NCBI RefSeq assembly: GCF_026340095.1
Contig: NZ_JAPEPO010000001.1
Location: 5,976,001 to 6,040,000 of the forward strand
DNA: 64,000 nt
Reading direction: 5' to 3'
Source of the DNA: Streptomyces sp. NBC_01446
GTDB lineage: Bacteria > Actinomycetota > Actinomycetes > Streptomycetales > Streptomycetaceae
The notes under the pieces were generated by a model. That model had not been told where the DNA came from. It ran no database searches and saw only the letters and a list, made by a program, of their open reading frames with translations. Each line of letters begins with the position of its first letter. Position 1 is the first letter of the stretch. Below, piece after piece: positions 42,335 through 51,660 of the stretch. The position numbers and the translations under genes are program-made.

Positions 42335-43816
42335 ATGGATCTCGAGACCTTCCGCAAGCTCGCGACCGACCGCCGAGTGATCCCCGTCAGCCGCAAGCTC
42401 CTCGCGGACGGCGACACCCCCGTCGGTCTGTACCGCAAGCTGGCCGGTGAACGCCCCGGCACGTTCCTCCTGGAATCCGCGGAGAACGGCCGCTCCTGGT
42501 CCCGCTACTCCTTCGTCGGCGTCCGCTCGGCCGGCACCCTCACCACCCGCGACGGCCAGGCGCACTGGCTCGGCACCCCGCCCGTCGGCGTCCCCACCCA
42601 CGGCGACCCGCTCGCCGCCCTGCGCGCCACCGTCGAGACCCTCCACACCCCCCGCTACGAGGGCCTGCCCCCGTTCACCGGTGGCATGGTCGGCTACCTC
42701 GGCTACGACATCGTGCGCCGCCTGGAGAAGATCGGCCCCGGCGAGCGCGACGACCTGAAGCTCCCCGAGCTGACGATGCTGCTCACCAGTGACCTCGCCG
42801 TCCTCGACCACTGGGACGGCTCGGTCCTGCTGATCGCCAACGCGATCAACCACAACGACCTCGACACCGGCGTCGACGAGGCCTACGCGGACGCCGTGGC
42901 CCGCCTCGACGCGATGGAGGCCGACCTCTCCCGGCCCGTCGTCCAGGCCCCCGCCGCGCTCCCGCCCTCCGAACTCCCGGAGTTCACCGCTCTGTGGGGC
43001 GGAACGGACTACCAGGAGGCCGTCGAGGACATCAAGGAGCGCATCCGGGCGGGCGAGGCCTTCCAGGTCGTACCCTCGCAGCGCTTCGAGACGCCGTGCA
43101 CGGCCAGCGCGCTCGACGTCTACCGGGTCCTGCGCGCCACCAACCCGTCGCCGTACATGTACCTGTTCCGCTTCGACGGGTTCGACGTGGTCGGCTCGTC
43201 GCCGGAGGCCCTCGTCAAGGTCGAGGACGGGCGCGCCATGGTGCACCCCATCGCCGGGACCAGGCATCGCGGCGATACCCCCCAGGCGGACCAGGCGCTC
43301 GCCGACGAGCTCCTCGCCGACCCCAAGGAGCGCGCCGAGCACCTGATGCTCGTCGACCTCGGCCGCAACGACCTCGGCCGCGTCTGCGAACCGGGCTCCG
43401 TCGAGGTCGTCGACTTCATGTCCGTCGAGCGCTACTCGCACGTCATGCACATCGTGTCGACCGTCACCGGCCGGGTCGCCCCGGGCACCACCGCCTTCGA
43501 CGTCCTCACCGCCTGCTTCCCCGCGGGCACCCTCTCGGGCGCGCCCAAGCCGCGCGCGATGCAGATCATCGACGAGCTCGAACCCTCCCGGCGCGGTCTG
43601 TACGGCGGATGTGTCGGATATCTCGACTTCGCCGGGGACTCCGACACGGCCATCGCCATCCGCACCGCGCTCCTGCGCGACAACACCGCATATGTGCAGG
43701 CCGGAGCCGGTATCGTCGCCGACTCCGATCCCGTCGCCGAAGACACCGAGTGCCGCAACAAGGCGGCGGCGGTGCTGCGCGCCGTGCACACGGCCAACCG
43801 GATGCACGACGCCTGA
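42335..43816 (+). CDS. trpE: Anthranilate synthase component I
   Basis: TrpE makes anthranilate from chorismate and ammonia. The 493-residue protein has the N-terminal feedback region (LLESAENGRSWSRYSFVG, with the LLES motif that binds tryptophan) and the chorismate-binding domain. The latter has IAGTRHRG, DLGRNDLGRVCEPG, FPAGTLSGAPK and GGCVGYLDFAG. No glutaminase (trpG) gene adjoins it. Confidence 0.95.
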   Translation: MDLETFRKLATDRRVIPVSRKLLADGDTPVGLYRKLAGERPGTFLLESAENGRSWSRYSFVGVRSAGTLTTRDGQAHWLGTPPVGVPTHGDPLAALRATVETLHTPRYEGLPPFTGGMVGYLGYDIVRRLEKIGPGERDDLKLPELTMLLTSDLAVLDHWDGSVLLIANAINHNDLDTGVDEAYADAVARLDAMEADLSRPVVQAPAALPPSELPEFTALWGGTDYQEAVEDIKERIRAGEAFQVVPSQRFETPCTASALDVYRVLRATNPSPYMYLFRFDGFDVVGSSPEALVKVEDGRAMVHPIAGTRHRGDTPQADQALADELLADPKERAEHLMLVDLGRNDLGRVCEPGSVEVVDFMSVERYSHVMHIVSTVTGRVAPGTTAFDVLTACFPAGTLSGAPKPRAMQIIDELEPSRRGLYGGCVGYLDFAGDSDTAIAIRTALLRDNTAYVQAGAGIVADSDPVAEDTECRNKAAAVLRAVHTANRMHDA

Positions 43817-43826
43817 CGACGTGGGG

Positions 43827-43832
43827 GATAGT
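43827..43832 (+). promoter_or_regulatory. Candidate -10 element for the Trp-region membrane protein gene
   Basis: GATAGT ends 6 bases before the GTG at 43839, the spacing of a leaderless transcript. Confidence 0.5.
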
Positions 43833-43838
43833 GGTGAG

Positions 43839-44495
43839 GTGACTTCCGCAGTGCCATCCCCCCGAACCGAAGCCGGGACCGCCTCCCCGGAGACGGCCGC
43901 CGCGCGCAACGGCCGCCGCAGCCTCGCCGCCGCGCTCCTGTTCGGCGCCGTCGGCGCGGCGGTGGCCCTGCTCTCCTCGCGGCAGGAGTGGGCCTCCGGG
44001 TCCGCGACCGTGCCCGGCGGCAGCTTCCCGCTCGCCGCCAAGGGCAGTGACGTCACCGGAGTGCCCGCGGCCCTCGCCATAGTGGGGCTCGCGGCCCTCG
44101 TCGCCGTCTTCGCGGTCCGCCGCGCCGGACGCACGCTCGTCGCCGGGCTCCTCGCGCTCAGCGGCGCGGGCGCCGTCGTCGCCGCCGTCCTCGGCGCCGG
44201 CGACAGCGCGGCCCTGGACGAGAAGGCCGCCGAGGTCTCCGGCAACACCGCGGCCACCATCGGCTCCCTCGGCCACACCGTATGGCCGTACGTCGGTGCC
44301 GCGGGCGGCGCCCTCATCCTCCTGGCCGGCCTGCTCGCCCTGCGCTACGGCCGCTCCTGGCCGTCGATGGGCGGCCGCTACGAGCGTGACGGCACCCCGC
44401 GGCCCCGCAAGGCGGCCCGTCCCGTCGACCCGGAGCGCCCCGAGGAGCTGTGGAAGGCCCTCGACCGGGGCGAGGACCCCACACACGAGGCATAG
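43839..44495 (+). CDS. Trp-region conserved membrane protein (TIGR02234 family)
   Basis: The 218-residue protein has four membrane segments (about 30-48, 72-90, 97-117, 145-167), with an outside loop SSRQEWASGSATVPGG after the first. This is the hallmark of the family always found between trpE and trpC in actinobacteria. Its role is unknown; uptake or complex assembly has been guessed. The tail (RYERDGTPRPRKAARP) is cytoplasmic. It begins 22 bases after trpE. Confidence 0.9.
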   Translation: MTSAVPSPRTEAGTASPETAAARNGRRSLAAALLFGAVGAAVALLSSRQEWASGSATVPGGSFPLAAKGSDVTGVPAALAIVGLAALVAVFAVRRAGRTLVAGLLALSGAGAVVAAVLGAGDSAALDEKAAEVSGNTAATIGSLGHTVWPYVGAAGGALILLAGLLALRYGRSWPSMGGRYERDGTPRPRKAARPVDPERPEELWKALDRGEDPTHEA

Positions 44496-44635
44496 CGGGG
44501 CCCGGACCCCGAGTGCCGCCCATGCCCGCGAGTGCGGGACAATGGGCACGAGCGTCCGGCTCACCACCCAGCGCGGTGCCACGCGCGGGGCACGGGGCCA
44601 CGCATCAGCCACGCATTGAGCAACGAGGAGCAACC

Positions 44636-44878
44636 ATGGCGGACAGCAGCCACGGACACACCCCGGCCGCCTGGACCGGTGTCATCATCGCCTTCATCGG
44701 TTTCTGCGTCGCGGGCGCCTTCATGGTGATGGCCAACCCCGTCGGCTTCTGGGCGGGCATGGCCCTGCTCGCCATCGCCGCGGTCGTCGGTGGCGCCATG
44801 AGCGCCGCGGGTCTCGGCAAGCCGAAGCCGCAGTCGCTGCCGGCGATCTCGCCCGAGGCCGTCGCCGCGGAGGCCTGA
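44636..44878 (+). CDS. HGxxPAAW family membrane protein
   Basis: The 80-residue protein starts MADSSHGHTPAAW, giving the family its name, and has two membrane segments (about 14-36 and 41-61). The tail is polar. It has a strong GAGGAG ribosome binding site. It is a regular neighbour of the Trp-region membrane protein; function unknown. A perfect hairpin follows the gene. Confidence 0.9.
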   Translation: MADSSHGHTPAAWTGVIIAFIGFCVAGAFMVMANPVGFWAGMALLAIAAVVGGAMSAAGLGKPKPQSLPAISPEAVAAEA

Positions 44879-44892
44879 GCCTCACCCACGTC

Positions 44893-44933
44893 GTGAGAGG
44901 CGGCCCGGCACCAGGTGCCGGGCCGCCTCTCAC
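44893..44933 (+). terminator. Terminator after the HGxxPAAW gene
   Basis: A perfect 20-bp inverted repeat (arms 44893-44912 and 44914-44933) around a single central base is followed by GTTTTCC. Confidence 0.85.
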
Positions 44934-44980
44934 GTTTTCCGCGCGCTGCGCGCCGACGGGCGGACCCGGCGGGCCCGTTG

Positions 44981-44986
44981 CACAAT
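44981..44986 (+). promoter_or_regulatory. Candidate -10 element for the DUF2752 gene
   Basis: CACAAT ends 6 bases before the GTG at 44993, fitting a leaderless transcript. The same hexamer serves hisI. Confidence 0.5.
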
Positions 44987-44992
44987 TCACGG

Positions 44993-45439
44993 GTGAACGC
45001 CGAAACGGACACCTCCGCGGCCACCCTGACCAGCGGCGCCGCCGGTTCGCTGCGGCGGCTGGCCGTCCCCGCCGGCGTCCTCGCCGCGGTCGGGGTGGGC
45101 TTCGCGTACGTCGGGTCCGTCGACCCGAACGAGCCGGGCCACTACCCCGCCTGCCCGCTGCTCCATTACACGGGGATCTACTGCCCCGGCTGCGGCGGTC
45201 TGCGCAGCGCCCACGCGCTCGTCCACGGCGACCTCACGGCCGCCCTGGGGGACAACGCGCTCGCCGTGGCGGGCTACGCCCTCTTCGCCGTCCTGTGGGT
45301 CGTATGGGCCGTACGGGTGGCACGGGGACTGCCGGTACGGATCGACCTCGGACGTCCCCACCTGTGGGCCGTGGGCGCCGTGGTGCTTGTCTTCACGGTT
45401 GTCCGGAACCTGCCTCCAGGTGGCTGGCTCCATCCTTGA
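44993..45439 (+). CDS. DUF2752 family membrane protein
   Basis: The 148-residue protein has the DUF2752 core YPACPLLHYTGIYCPGCGGL followed by RSAHALVHGDLTAAL, with three Cys that could bind metal. Membrane segments lie at about 24-42, 85-106 and 120-138. Function is unknown. It lies between the Trp-region membrane protein genes and trpC. Confidence 0.88.
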   Translation: MNAETDTSAATLTSGAAGSLRRLAVPAGVLAAVGVGFAYVGSVDPNEPGHYPACPLLHYTGIYCPGCGGLRSAHALVHGDLTAALGDNALAVAGYALFAVLWVVWAVRVARGLPVRIDLGRPHLWAVGAVVLVFTVVRNLPPGGWLHP

Positions 45440-45526
45440 TCAACAGTATTTGTCCAGGTAGTGGGACCGGCGTCAACCGGATGCGGAGCCTTCGCCCTCC
45501 TCCGGATATCATCGCTGTGACTAGTG

Positions 45527-45546
45527 GATTGCTCTTCGGGGCAATC
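45527..45546 (+). other. UUCG-capped hairpin in the trpC leader
   Basis: GATTGCTC and GGGCAATC flank a TTCG tetraloop, a very stable small RNA hairpin about 40 bases before the trpC start. It could be part of a leader control element; no Trp-rich leader peptide is seen. Confidence 0.45.
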
Positions 45547-45585
45547 AGCTTCCACCGCTCCACCGTCAGGAAGGGGGCCGCTCGC

Positions 45586-46395
45586 GTGAGTGTGCTCGAC
45601 GAGATCATCGACGGAGTCCGTGCCGACCTCGCGGAGCGGCAGGCGCACGTCAGCCTCGACGAGCTCAAGGAGCGCGCGGCCAAGGCACGCGCCGCCAAGG
45701 ACGGGGTGGCCGCCCTGCGCGGCGACGGCGTCAAGGTGATCTGCGAGGTCAAGCGTTCCAGCCCGTCCAAGGGCGCGCTCGCCGCGATCGCCGACCCGGC
45801 CGCCCTCGCCGCCGACTACGAGGCGGGCGGTGCCGCCGTCATCTCCGTACTGACCGAGCAGCGCCGGTTCGGCGGTTCGCTCGCCGACCTGGAGGCCGTG
45901 CGCGCCAAGGTCGACATCCCGATCCTGCGCAAGGACTTCATCGTCACCTCGTACCAGCTGTGGGAGGCCAGGGCGTACGGCGCCGACCTCGCGCTGCTGA
46001 TCGTGGCCGCCCTGGACCAGCCCGCCCTCGAGTCGCTCATCGAGCGCGCGGAGTCCATCGGGCTCACGCCGATCGTCGAGGTGCACGACGAGGACGAGGT
46101 CGAGCGCGCCGTGGACGCGGGCGCCCGCATCATCGGCGTGAACGCGCGCAACCTCAAGACGCTCAAGGTCGACCGCGACACGTTCCAGCAGGTCGCCCCG
46201 GAGATCCCCGACCACATCGTCAAGATCGCCGAGTCGGGCGTGCGCGGCCCGCACGACCTCATCGCGTACGCCAACGCGGGCGCCGACGCCGTCCTCGTGG
46301 GCGAGTCCCTGGTGACCGGCCGCGACCCGCGCACCGCGGTCTCCGACCTGGTCGCCGCGGGCGCCCACCCCGCCCTGCGCCACGGCAGGAGCTGA
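45586..46395 (+). CDS. trpC: Indole-3-glycerol-phosphate synthase
   Basis: TrpC closes the indole ring. The 269-residue barrel has KVICEVKRSSPSKG (catalytic Lys), ISVLTEQRRFGGSLADL, ILRKDFIVTSYQLWEARAYG, VNARNLKTL and ESGVRGPHDL. The GTG start has AGGAAGGGGG upstream. It opens the trpC-trpM-trpB-trpA string. The PriA enzyme of the his operon makes its substrate. Confidence 0.95.
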   Translation: MSVLDEIIDGVRADLAERQAHVSLDELKERAAKARAAKDGVAALRGDGVKVICEVKRSSPSKGALAAIADPAALAADYEAGGAAVISVLTEQRRFGGSLADLEAVRAKVDIPILRKDFIVTSYQLWEARAYGADLALLIVAALDQPALESLIERAESIGLTPIVEVHDEDEVERAVDAGARIIGVNARNLKTLKVDRDTFQQVAPEIPDHIVKIAESGVRGPHDLIAYANAGADAVLVGESLVTGRDPRTAVSDLVAAGAHPALRHGRS

Positions 46396-46403
46396 CCTCC
46401 CCG

Positions 46404-46550
46404 ATGGCCATCGCCGCCCGCCTCGCACCCGGCTGCCGCCCCCGCGGCTGCCGGGCGCCGGCGCGGCGTGTGCACGGGCGCCGGGTGCGTTACGTCATCG
46501 GTGACGAGCCGGGTCAGGTCAACGGGATGCGATGGTGCTGCGCCTCATAA
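46404..46550 (+). CDS. trpM: Tryptophan biosynthesis modulator TrpM
   Basis: The 48-residue basic protein (MAIAARLAPGCRPRGCRAPA... ending GMRWCCAS) is rich in Arg and Cys. It matches the small orf known between trpC and trpB in Streptomyces (trpX/trpM), with the shared core RRVHGRRVRYVIGDEPGQVN. TrpM was described in S. coelicolor as a modulator of tryptophan synthesis. It starts 8 bases after trpC. Confidence 0.85.
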   Translation: MAIAARLAPGCRPRGCRAPARRVHGRRVRYVIGDEPGQVNGMRWCCAS

Positions 46551-46621
46551 GGGGCGCGGGGAACGGCGCGGGCGGCTGCATGCGGCCCGCTGCCGACATG
46601 TAACCCTGCCTCCACGGCGCG

Positions 46622-46627
46622 TAGTGT
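46622..46627 (+). promoter_or_regulatory. Candidate -10 element before trpB
   Basis: TAGTGT would start a transcript about 22 bases before trpB, allowing expression of trpBA apart from trpC. Confidence 0.4.
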
Positions 46628-46655
46628 CCACACCGCTCACACCATGAGGTTTCGC

Positions 46656-47938
<1,283 letters not shown>

Positions 47939-47942
<4 letters not shown>

Positions 47943-48754
47943 GCGGCAACATCCAGCTGTTGAACGACACCCTCGCGGCCGCGCGTGCCGAGGGCCGCTC
48001 CGCCCTCATCGCCTACCTCCCGGCCGGGTTCCCGACCGTGGACGGCGGCATCGAGGCGATCAAGGCCGTCTTCGACGGCGGCGCCGACGTCGTGGAGGTC
48101 GGGCTGCCGCACAGCGACCCCGTCCTCGACGGACCCGTCATCCAGACCGCGGACGACATCGCGCTGCGCGGCGGCGTCCGGATCGCCGACGTCATGCGCA
48201 CGGTCCGCGAGGCCCACGCGGCGACCGGCAAGCCGGTCCTCGTCATGACGTACTGGAACCCCATCGACCGCTACGGCATCGAGCGGTTCACCGCCGAGCT
48301 CGCGGAGGCGGGCGGCGCGGGCTGCATCCTGCCCGACCTGCCCGTCCAGGAGTCGGCGACCTGGAGGGAGCACGCGGACAAGCACGGCCTCGGGACCGTC
48401 TTCGTCGTCGCCCCCAGCAGCAAGGACGAGCGCCTCGCGACGATCACCGCCGCGGGCTCCGGCTTCGTGTACGCCGCCTCCCTGATGGGCGTCACCGGCA
48501 CCCGCGAGTCCGTCGGCAACCAGGCCCAGGACCTCGTGCGCCGCACCAAGGCGACCACCGACCTGCCGGTCTGCGTCGGCCTCGGCGTCTCGAACGCGAA
48601 GCAGGCGGCCGAGGTCGCCGGGTTCGCCGACGGGGTCATCGTCGGCTCGGCGTTCGTGAAGCTGATGCTCGACGCAAACGACACAGCCGCCGGACTCGCC
48701 GCCGTGCGGGCTCTCGCGGCGGACCTCGCGGACGGGGTGCGCGTCAAGGCGTGA
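47939..48754 (+). CDS. trpA: Tryptophan synthase alpha subunit
   Basis: TrpA splits indole-3-glycerol phosphate and passes indole to TrpB. The 271-residue barrel has AYLPAGFPTVDGG, VEVGLPHSDPVLDGPVIQ (the family usually has PFSDP; HS replaces FS here), PDLPVQES (catalytic Asp) and VYAASLMGVTG. The GTG overlaps the trpB stop, giving coupled translation for equal subunits. Confidence 0.95.
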
Positions 48755-48804
48755 CCCAGGACGTCGTCACCCATCGTGTCGTAACCCGTATGGGTGGACC
48801 TGGG

Positions 48805-48834
48805 ACCGGGGAGGCACGCTCGTGCCTCCCCGGT
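48805..48834 (+). terminator. Hairpin after trpA, before the DsbA-like gene
   Basis: Perfect 14-bp arms (48805-48818 and 48821-48834) lie 50 bases after trpA and 13 bases before the next start. It is probably the trp terminator. Confidence 0.7.
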
Positions 48835-48847
48835 TCGTTTGGCGGGT

Positions 48848-49627
48848 GTGAGCGAGAAGAACCGTGAGGGAAAGCGCACCGCCCGAGACCGGCTGGCGGA
48901 GGAGCGCGAGAAGCAGAGAGCCAAGGACAGGCGCCGCAGGGGCGTGATCGTGGGGGGCGCCGTCGTGGGCGTCCTCGCACTGGCCGCCGTGATCGGCGTG
49001 ATCGCGGCGAATTCCGGTGACGACAAGAGTGACGCCTCGGGAACCGTCGTCGCCCCGCAGGGCGCGGTAGGCAAGGACAGCCTCGCGATCCCGGTCGGCA
49101 AGGACAGTGCGAAGTCGACACTCACGGTGTGGGAGGACTTCCGCTGTCCCGCGTGCAAGGCCTTCGAGGACGCCTACCGCACGACGATCCATGAGCTGAC
49201 AAACTCCGGACAGCTCAAGGTCGAGTACCACCTGGCCACGCTCATCGACAAGAACATGGGCGGCAGCGGCTCCCTGCGCGCGGCGAACGCGGCGGCGTGT
49301 GCCCAGGACGCCGGGAAGTTCACCCCGTTCCACGACGTCCTCTACGAGAACCAGCCCCCGGAGACCGACGACGCCTTCGCCGACAACGGCAAGCTGATCG
49401 GGCTGGCCGGCAAGGTCGGCGGCCTCGTGACGCCGGACTTCAGGAAGTGTGTCGACGGCGGCAGCCACGACAGCTGGGTCAAGAAGTCGAACCAGGCGTT
49501 CCAGGACGGCGGCTTCCAGGGCACGCCGACGGTGCTCCTGAACGGGAAGAACGTGTTCGGTGACCAGGCCAACCCGCTGACCCCCGCGAAGCTGAAGCAG
49601 ATGGTGCAGGCGGCCGACAAGCCGTAG
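48848..49627 (+). CDS. Membrane-anchored DsbA-like thioredoxin-fold protein
   Basis: The 259-residue protein has the same layout as the one at 17283-18092: a charged N-terminus (SEKNREGKRTARDRL), one membrane anchor (about 36-57) and an extracytoplasmic thioredoxin domain. The domain carries CPAC (in WEDFRCPACKAFE, about 100) and cis-Pro in QGTPTVLLNG. It also has two further cysteines (AACAQDAG, FRKCVDGG). It is likely a disulfide oxidoreductase. GTG at 48848 has only a weak ribosome binding site; an in-frame ATG-like start at 48794 would place the terminator hairpin inside the gene. Confidence 0.9.
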   Translation: MSEKNREGKRTARDRLAEEREKQRAKDRRRRGVIVGGAVVGVLALAAVIGVIAANSGDDKSDASGTVVAPQGAVGKDSLAIPVGKDSAKSTLTVWEDFRCPACKAFEDAYRTTIHELTNSGQLKVEYHLATLIDKNMGGSGSLRAANAAACAQDAGKFTPFHDVLYENQPPETDDAFADNGKLIGLAGKVGGLVTPDFRKCVDGGSHDSWVKKSNQAFQDGGFQGTPTVLLNGKNVFGDQANPLTPAKLKQMVQAADKP

Positions 49628-49717
49628 GAGGGGCCGCAGACGCGAGGGTCTCGTTATGGACCCGTAGCCGGGCTGGTTGCCGCCGCCACGGCCTGGCACG
49701 GTAGCGTCGACATTGCC

Positions 49718-50749
49718 ATGACTCTTGCCTTCATCCCCAGCCCGGCTCACGGAGTGGTCTATCTCGGACCCATTCCGCTGCGCGGCTACGCGTTCTGCAT
49801 CATCATCGGCGTCTTCGTGGCCGTCTGGCTCGGCAACAAGCGCTGGATCGCCCGCGGCGGGCGATCCGGCACCGTTGCCGACATCGCGGTCTGGGCCGTG
49901 CCGTTCGGCCTCGTCGGCGGCCGGCTCTACCACGTGATCACGGACTACGAGCTGTACTTCAGCGAGGGCCGTGACTGGGTGGACGCCTTCAAGATCTGGG
50001 AGGGCGGCCTCGGGATCTGGGGTGCCATCGCGCTCGGCGCCGTGGGCGCGTGGATCGGGTGCCGCAGGCGCGGCATCCCGCTCCCCGCCTACGCCGACGC
50101 CATCGCGCCCGGCATCGCCATCGCGCAGGCCATCGGCCGCTGGGGCAACTGGTTCAACCAGGAGCTGTACGGCAGGCCCACCGACCTGCCGTGGGCCCTG
50201 AAGATCACGTCGTCGGCGGACGGGCGCGTGCCGGGCACGTACCACCCGACCTTCCTGTACGAGTCCCTGTGGTGCATCGGTGTCGCGCTGCTCGTGATCT
50301 GGGCGGACCGCCGTTTCAAGCTCGGCCACGGGCGGGCCTTCGCGCTCTACGTCGCCGCGTACTGCGTGGGCCGCTTCTGGATCGAGTACATGCGCGTCGA
50401 CGACGCCCACCACATCCTCGGCCTGCGGCTCAACGACTGGACCGCGATGGGTGTCTTCCTGCTCGCGGTGATCTACATCGTGATCTCGGCGAAGATCCGC
50501 CCCGGCCGCGAAGCGGTCGTGGAGCCGGGCGCCGGTGACGAGGACACGGACACGGCCAAGGCCGAGGGAGACGACGCCGATCCCCGCGACAAGGCGGAGG
50601 CCAAGGCGGAGGACAAGGCAGCGGCTGACGATGCCGAGGCGGCCGAGGACGAACCTGCCGGCAAGGACGAACCTGCCGGCAAGGACGAGGCCGCCGGCAA
50701 GGACGAGGCCAACGGTGAGGCAGGGGCCACGAAGGCCGGGAAGAGCTAG
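49718..50749 (+). CDS. lgt: Prolipoprotein diacylglyceryl transferase
   Basis: Lgt adds diacylglycerol to the lipobox Cys of prolipoproteins. The 343-residue protein has seven membrane segments and the Lgt signature GRWGNWFNQELYGRPT (about 143-158, with the essential Arg). VGGRLYHVITDY and RFWIEYMRVDD are also conserved. The C-terminal 80 residues are an acidic, Lys/Ala/Asp/Glu tail with four copies of a AGKDE-type repeat, longer than needed for activity and typical of Streptomyces. TAGCGT at 49702-49707 may be its -10 element. lspA, the next enzyme of the pathway, lies far upstream. Confidence 0.95.
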   Translation: MTLAFIPSPAHGVVYLGPIPLRGYAFCIIIGVFVAVWLGNKRWIARGGRSGTVADIAVWAVPFGLVGGRLYHVITDYELYFSEGRDWVDAFKIWEGGLGIWGAIALGAVGAWIGCRRRGIPLPAYADAIAPGIAIAQAIGRWGNWFNQELYGRPTDLPWALKITSSADGRVPGTYHPTFLYESLWCIGVALLVIWADRRFKLGHGRAFALYVAAYCVGRFWIEYMRVDDAHHILGLRLNDWTAMGVFLLAVIYIVISAKIRPGREAVVEPGAGDEDTDTAKAEGDDADPRDKAEAKAEDKAAADDAEAAEDEPAGKDEPAGKDEAAGKDEANGEAGATKAGKS

Positions 50750-50771
50750 CTGAGCCTCACCACCCATACGT

Positions 50772-50812
50772 CGACGGGGGCGCCGGATCGAATCGATCCG
50801 GCGCCCCCGTCG
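50772..50812. terminator. Bidirectional terminator between lgt and the lyase gene
   Basis: A perfect 19-bp inverted repeat (arms 50772-50790 and 50794-50812) with an AAT loop lies between two convergent genes. Confidence 0.85.
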
Positions 50813-50823
50813 CGCTGTCCCGG

Positions 50824-51660
50824 TCAGCCCCCGCGACGGCGTGACGCCAGCGCAAGGACCCGGCGCGCGTCCGACACGATCGCCGCGTCGACGAAGCGGC
50901 CGTCGGGCAGTGCCAGGGCCCCCGCCTTCGTGGCGGCGGCGCCGACGACCTCCGTCGCCGCGTCGACCTCCGCCGCTGTCGGCAGGAACGCCGCCTCGAT
51001 GACGGGGAGCTGGCGGGGGTGGATCGCCATACGGCCGAAGAAGCCGAGCGCCCGGCCATGCGAGCAGGAGCGGGCCAGGCCCACCGTGTCGCGGACGTCC
51101 GGGTAGACGGACTGTGGCGGCGGGGGCAGCGCCGCGGCGCGCGCGGCGACGACCGCCCGCCCGCGTGGCCACGCCAGACCCTCGCCGTTCGTCACGCCGA
51201 GCTCCGCCCGCAGATCCGCCTCGCCCAGCGCGACGCCCCGTACGCCGGGATGCCGCGCGATCTCGTACGCGTGCTCGACGCCGAGCGCCGACTCGAGCAG
51301 GGCGTACAGGGGTGGCACCTCGACCGCCCAGTCCGAGACACGGTCCAGGTCGGCGGGGCCGTGGACCTTCGGGAGGCGCAGGGCACCGAGGCCCGGGAGC
51401 GGGGTGAGCCGTCTGACCTCGGACTCGGCGCGCGGTGAGTCCAGTGCGTTGACCCTCACATGCACCGGCACCGGGTGCTTCTCGGCGAGCAGCTCGGCGG
51501 TCGCGTCGAGGGCGTACGTCTTGCGGTCGGGTGCGACCGCGTCCTCCAGGTCGATCAGGACCACGTCGGCGCCCGAGTCGAGTGCCTTCGCCACGACCTC
51601 CGGCCGGTCGCCCGGGGCGTAGAGCCAGGTCAGGAACGTCTCGTAGGACTGGGCGGTCAC
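50824..51660 (-). CDS. CoA ester lyase, HpcH/HpaI (CitE-like) family
   Basis: The 278-residue barrel has LTWLYAPGDRPE, the metal-binding DLEDAVAPDRK (about 37-47), VRVNALDSPRAESEV, LPKVHGPADL and LGEADLRAELGV. Members cleave citramalyl-, malyl- or similar CoA esters. The product acid is not certain. The GTG at 51660 overlaps the CoA-transferase stop by four bases. The two enzymes may form and then cleave a CoA ester (inference). Confidence 0.88.
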   Translation of the reverse strand: MTAQSYETFLTWLYAPGDRPEVVAKALDSGADVVLIDLEDAVAPDRKTYALDATAELLAEKHPVPVHVRVNALDSPRAESEVRRLTPLPGLGALRLPKVHGPADLDRVSDWAVEVPPLYALLESALGVEHAYEIARHPGVRGVALGEADLRAELGVTNGEGLAWPRGRAVVAARAAALPPPPQSVYPDVRDTVGLARSCSHGRALGFFGRMAIHPRQLPVIEAAFLPTAAEVDAATEVVGAAATKAGALALPDGRFVDAAIVSDARRVLALASRRRGG

